Made by a program: the position numbers and the translations under genes. Shown here piece after piece: positions 14,194-15,950 of a stretch of 15,950 nucleotides of DNA; the stretch's first letter is position 1, and every line of letters begins with the position of its first letter. This DNA is from PWVB01 sp964530185. Its GTDB lineage: Bacteria; Chloroflexota; Anaerolineae; B4-G1; SLSP01. The stretch is taken from NCBI GenBank assembly GCA_964530185.1, contig CAZHBB010000068.1, positions 1-15,950 on the forward strand. The letters are read 5' to 3'. Under the pieces are notes generated by a model that was given only the letters and a program-made list of their open reading frames with translations, ran no database searches and was not told where the DNA came from.

Positions 14194-14222
14194 ATCATAG
14201 CATGGCCCAGGGGCCATGTCAA
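14194..14222 (-). promoter_or_regulatory. Strong roadblock-gene promoter with an inverted repeat in the spacer
   Basis: On the minus strand: a perfect TTGACA, a 17-nt spacer and TATGAT (5 of 6). The inverted repeat CATGGCCC-CT-GGGCCATG (14201-14218) nearly fills the spacer and runs into the -35 box. Transcription would start near 14187, giving a leader of about 144 nt. On the plus strand TATCAT (14193-14198) overlaps the same bases and, with a poor TTCGCT 17 nt before it, could be a divergent promoter for the methyltransferase to the right. Confidence 0.7.
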
Positions 14223-14258
14223 CGTGAGGCGGTTGAGAAGTCGAGTTGAGTTGTGCAC

Positions 14259-14264
14259 AGGGAG
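14259..14264 (+). promoter_or_regulatory. Ribosome binding site supporting a TTG start
   Basis: AGGGAG lies 5 nt before the TTG at 14270, the start chosen for the methyltransferase. An in-frame TTG at 14246 has a poorer site (GAGAAG) in front of it. Confidence 0.5.
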
Positions 14265-14269
14265 CCGGC

Positions 14270-15031
14270 TTGAACGAACGGGAAGCTGATCAGGCTGCTC
14301 TGCGGGGGAATCCCTCGTTTGTATGGCGTGCCGGGCAGGAACGTCGTCTGGCGCTGGTACGCCGCTACGTCCCCCTGGATCAACGTCGTGTGCTGGATGT
14401 GGGATGCGGCGTGGGGATGTACATGCAGGCTTTCAAGCGCTTTACGCCCTGGGTGTGGGGTGTCGAGGTAGAGCACGACCGGGCGCACGAGGCTTACCGC
14501 CGCGGTGGCCGTGTGGCGCTGGCTATGGGTGAGTCGTTGCCCTTTGCCGATGACAGCTTCGACGTGGCTTTCTCGCATGAGGTGTTGGAACACACCCAGG
14601 ATGATCTCACCTGTGCAGCCGAGATGGTACGCGTGGTAAAGCCCGGTGGCCATCTGGTGATCTTCGTCCCCAATCGTGGGTACCCTTTTGAGACCCACGG
14701 CATCTACTGGCGTGGCCAGTATCATTTCGGCAATAAGCCGTTGGTCAACTGGCTGCCGAACTTCCTCCGCCGCCGTCTGGCTCCCCATGTACGGGTGTAT
14801 ACCAGCGGTGGCCTGCGACGTTTGTTTGCCCATCAACCTGTACGCGTGGTGGTGCACACGCAGATCTTCGCGGGCTATGACAACATCGTCGCTCGTCACC
14901 CCCGGCTGGGCGGCGCCCTGCGGCGCCTGACCTATGCGTTGGAGCGCACACCACTACGAATTCTGGGCCTCTCCCACTTCCTGGTGCTGCGGGTTCTGTC
15001 TCATCCGGAGGGTCCGCCTGGGAGCCCATGA
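14270..15031 (+). CDS. Class I SAM-dependent methyltransferase (type 11)
   Basis: A 253-residue cytoplasmic methyltransferase. Motif I is RRVLDVGCGVGMYM (39-52). The acidic residue after strand 2 lies in VWGVEVEHD (62-70). MGESLPFADDSFDVAFSHEVLEH (86-108) and VVKPGGHLVIFVPNRG (122-137) complete the fold. The stretch after motif III (YPFETHGIYWRGQYHFGN) resembles methyltransferases associated with glycan or lipid modification, but the substrate cannot be told. Unlike the two methyltransferases of the CDF operon it has no zinc tail. The TTG start is preferred on ribosome-site grounds; an earlier TTG at 14246 would add eight residues. The last codon overlaps the next gene's ATG as ATGA. Confidence 0.87.
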   Translation: MNEREADQAALRGNPSFVWRAGQERRLALVRRYVPLDQRRVLDVGCGVGMYMQAFKRFTPWVWGVEVEHDRAHEAYRRGGRVALAMGESLPFADDSFDVAFSHEVLEHTQDDLTCAAEMVRVVKPGGHLVIFVPNRGYPFETHGIYWRGQYHFGNKPLVNWLPNFLRRRLAPHVRVYTSGGLRRLFAHQPVRVVVHTQIFAGYDNIVARHPRLGGALRRLTYALERTPLRILGLSHFLVLRVLSHPEGPPGSP

Positions 15032-15950
15032 ACGGAATTGAACCCCTCCACCAGCGTGCCCACCGCATCCTGGTCGCTATTGGGCAACAGGAGGACCTGA
15101 GGGCATTGGTGCCCACCGCGCTTGCCCTGGCCCACGCCCTGCATGGTGAGATCAGATTGGTGACGGTAACCCGTCGTGGTCATCCGCCATCCTGGTTCGA
15201 GGCGCCGCAAGACTGTGAGGGCATTGCACTTGAGGTCGTCACGCGTGCGGGTCGCAATGTGGGGGCTGCCGTTGTGGCTGAGAGTCGGCTCTACAGCGCG
15301 GACCTCCTCCTCATCGGCGCGCCCGCACGCCCCCCAAAGCGTCGCCTCTCGATGGGACACATCCTCGACCCTGTGGTGCAGGGGGTCGCCTGTGAGGTGA
15401 TCGTGCAGCGGGGCAGTCTTAAGCAGCCGATCCGCCGTGTCCTGATCCCGGCTGCCGGAGGCCCCAACGCCCCACGGGCCTTCGGTCTGGCTCGGGCGCT
15501 TGCACCCCAGGCCCAGATCACAGCGCTCTACGTGGCCAACGTCAATCTGGGTCCTGCGGAGATTGTGCTGGGGCAGGAACGACTGCAGGCCTTGCTCGAA
15601 CGCCTGCCCCTTGAGGTCCGCCAAGGGGTAGAGGCCAGGGTTGTACAGGCGCCAGGCCCTGCGCTGGGGATTCTCTCTGAGCTTCCCAAGGGCTACGATC
15701 TGATCATCCTGGGCGCTGGCAACGAGGGGCTGGTAGGGCGTTTCCTCTTTGGGGACATGGCCCAGGAGATCTTAAGTCGAGCGCCTATCCCTGCCATGGT
15801 GGTCAGGCGGCGCCTGGGGTATGTCGGCTCGTTCTGGCGCCAGTTATGGACATGGGTCTTTGGGTTTCTGCAGCCACTGTCGGTCCAGGAGCAGGCCGAG
15901 ATCCAGCGTACGCTGCGCGTAGGCGCCCGGCCCACCGCGGATTTCTTTGT
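15028..15950 (+). CDS. Tandem universal stress protein, probably fused to a DUF389 membrane domain (partial)
   Basis: The frame is open from ATG 15028 to the window edge (307 codons), so the C-terminus is missing. Two UspA-like domains are visible: about 11-132 (HRILVAIGQQEDLRALVPTA; SADLLLIGAP; GVACEVIVQRG) and about 134-260 (IRRVLIPAAGGPNAPRAFGL; YDLIILGAGNEGLVGRFLFG; MAQEILSRAPIPAMVV). Only the second keeps something like the G-x2-G and nucleotide-loop pattern; the first looks degenerate. The following residues (FWRQLWTWVFGFLQPLSVQEQAEIQ) and RTLRVGARPTADFF resemble the lead-in to DUF389 membrane proteins, in which an RPS.DF element precedes the first helix (recalled family pattern). The product would then be a USP-USP-DUF389 membrane protein. 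It overlaps the methyltransferase stop by 4 nt, with GGGAG just upstream, so the two are translated together. Confidence 0.82.
   Translation, partial: MNGIEPLHQRAHRILVAIGQQEDLRALVPTALALAHALHGEIRLVTVTRRGHPPSWFEAPQDCEGIALEVVTRAGRNVGAAVVAESRLYSADLLLIGAPARPPKRRLSMGHILDPVVQGVACEVIVQRGSLKQPIRRVLIPAAGGPNAPRAFGLARALAPQAQITALYVANVNLGPAEIVLGQERLQALLERLPLEVRQGVEARVVQAPGPALGILSELPKGYDLIILGAGNEGLVGRFLFGDMAQEILSRAPIPAMVVRRRLGYVGSFWRQLWTWVFGFLQPLSVQEQAEIQRTLRVGARPTADFF

Overview
The window looks like a chromosomal piece of a GC-rich, probably thermophilic bacterium, most likely a Chloroflexota (Anaerolineae/Thermoflexia-like) genome assembled from short reads. This is inference from overall character: GC-rich codon use, Zn-ribbon-tailed methyltransferases, a solitary roadblock protein, an unusually long sugar permease and a universal-stress-protein gene that appears to lead into DUF389. 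Two runs of exactly 100 N (3169-3268 and 6616-6715) are scaffold placeholders, so distances and frames across them are not literal. No tRNA, rRNA, CRISPR array, integrase or transposase was seen.

Left part, all on the minus strand, in transcription order: xpt (xanthine phosphoribosyltransferase) and guaA (GMP synthase), 7 nt apart, form a purine salvage pair that turns xanthine into XMP and then GMP. After a 154-nt gap with a weak promoter candidate comes a PDZ plus radical-SAM-like DUF512 protein, interrupted by the first assembly gap. Then come two overlapping ABC sugar-transporter permeases of the MalF and MalG type. The MalF-type protein is about twice normal size because of a roughly 290-residue, multi-helix hydrophobic insertion.

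Middle: a non-coding, hairpin-rich stretch around the second assembly gap (about 6470-6960) looks like a dispersed intergenic repeat. It precedes a compact plus-strand operon: a decayed gene, a methyltransferase with a C-terminal Zn ribbon, a cation diffusion facilitator with an Mn-type metal site, a polytopic membrane protein of unknown function, and a membrane-anchored methyltransferase with a C-terminal CCCH Zn knuckle. Start and stop codons overlap or abut at nearly every junction, so the products are probably made together. What they do is unknown; this is the best candidate for an undescribed module here.

Right part: mutS (mismatch recognition) converges on that operon. Upstream of it, on the same strand, lies a roadblock/LC7 gene with its own intrinsic terminator. 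Both mutS and the roadblock gene have good sigma70-type promoters whose -35/-10 spacers carry a GGCC-type perfect inverted repeat, starting 1 nt after the -35 box in both. Divergent from the roadblock gene, on the plus strand, is a third methyltransferase translationally coupled to a tandem universal stress protein whose C-terminus, cut by the window edge, begins like a DUF389 membrane domain.
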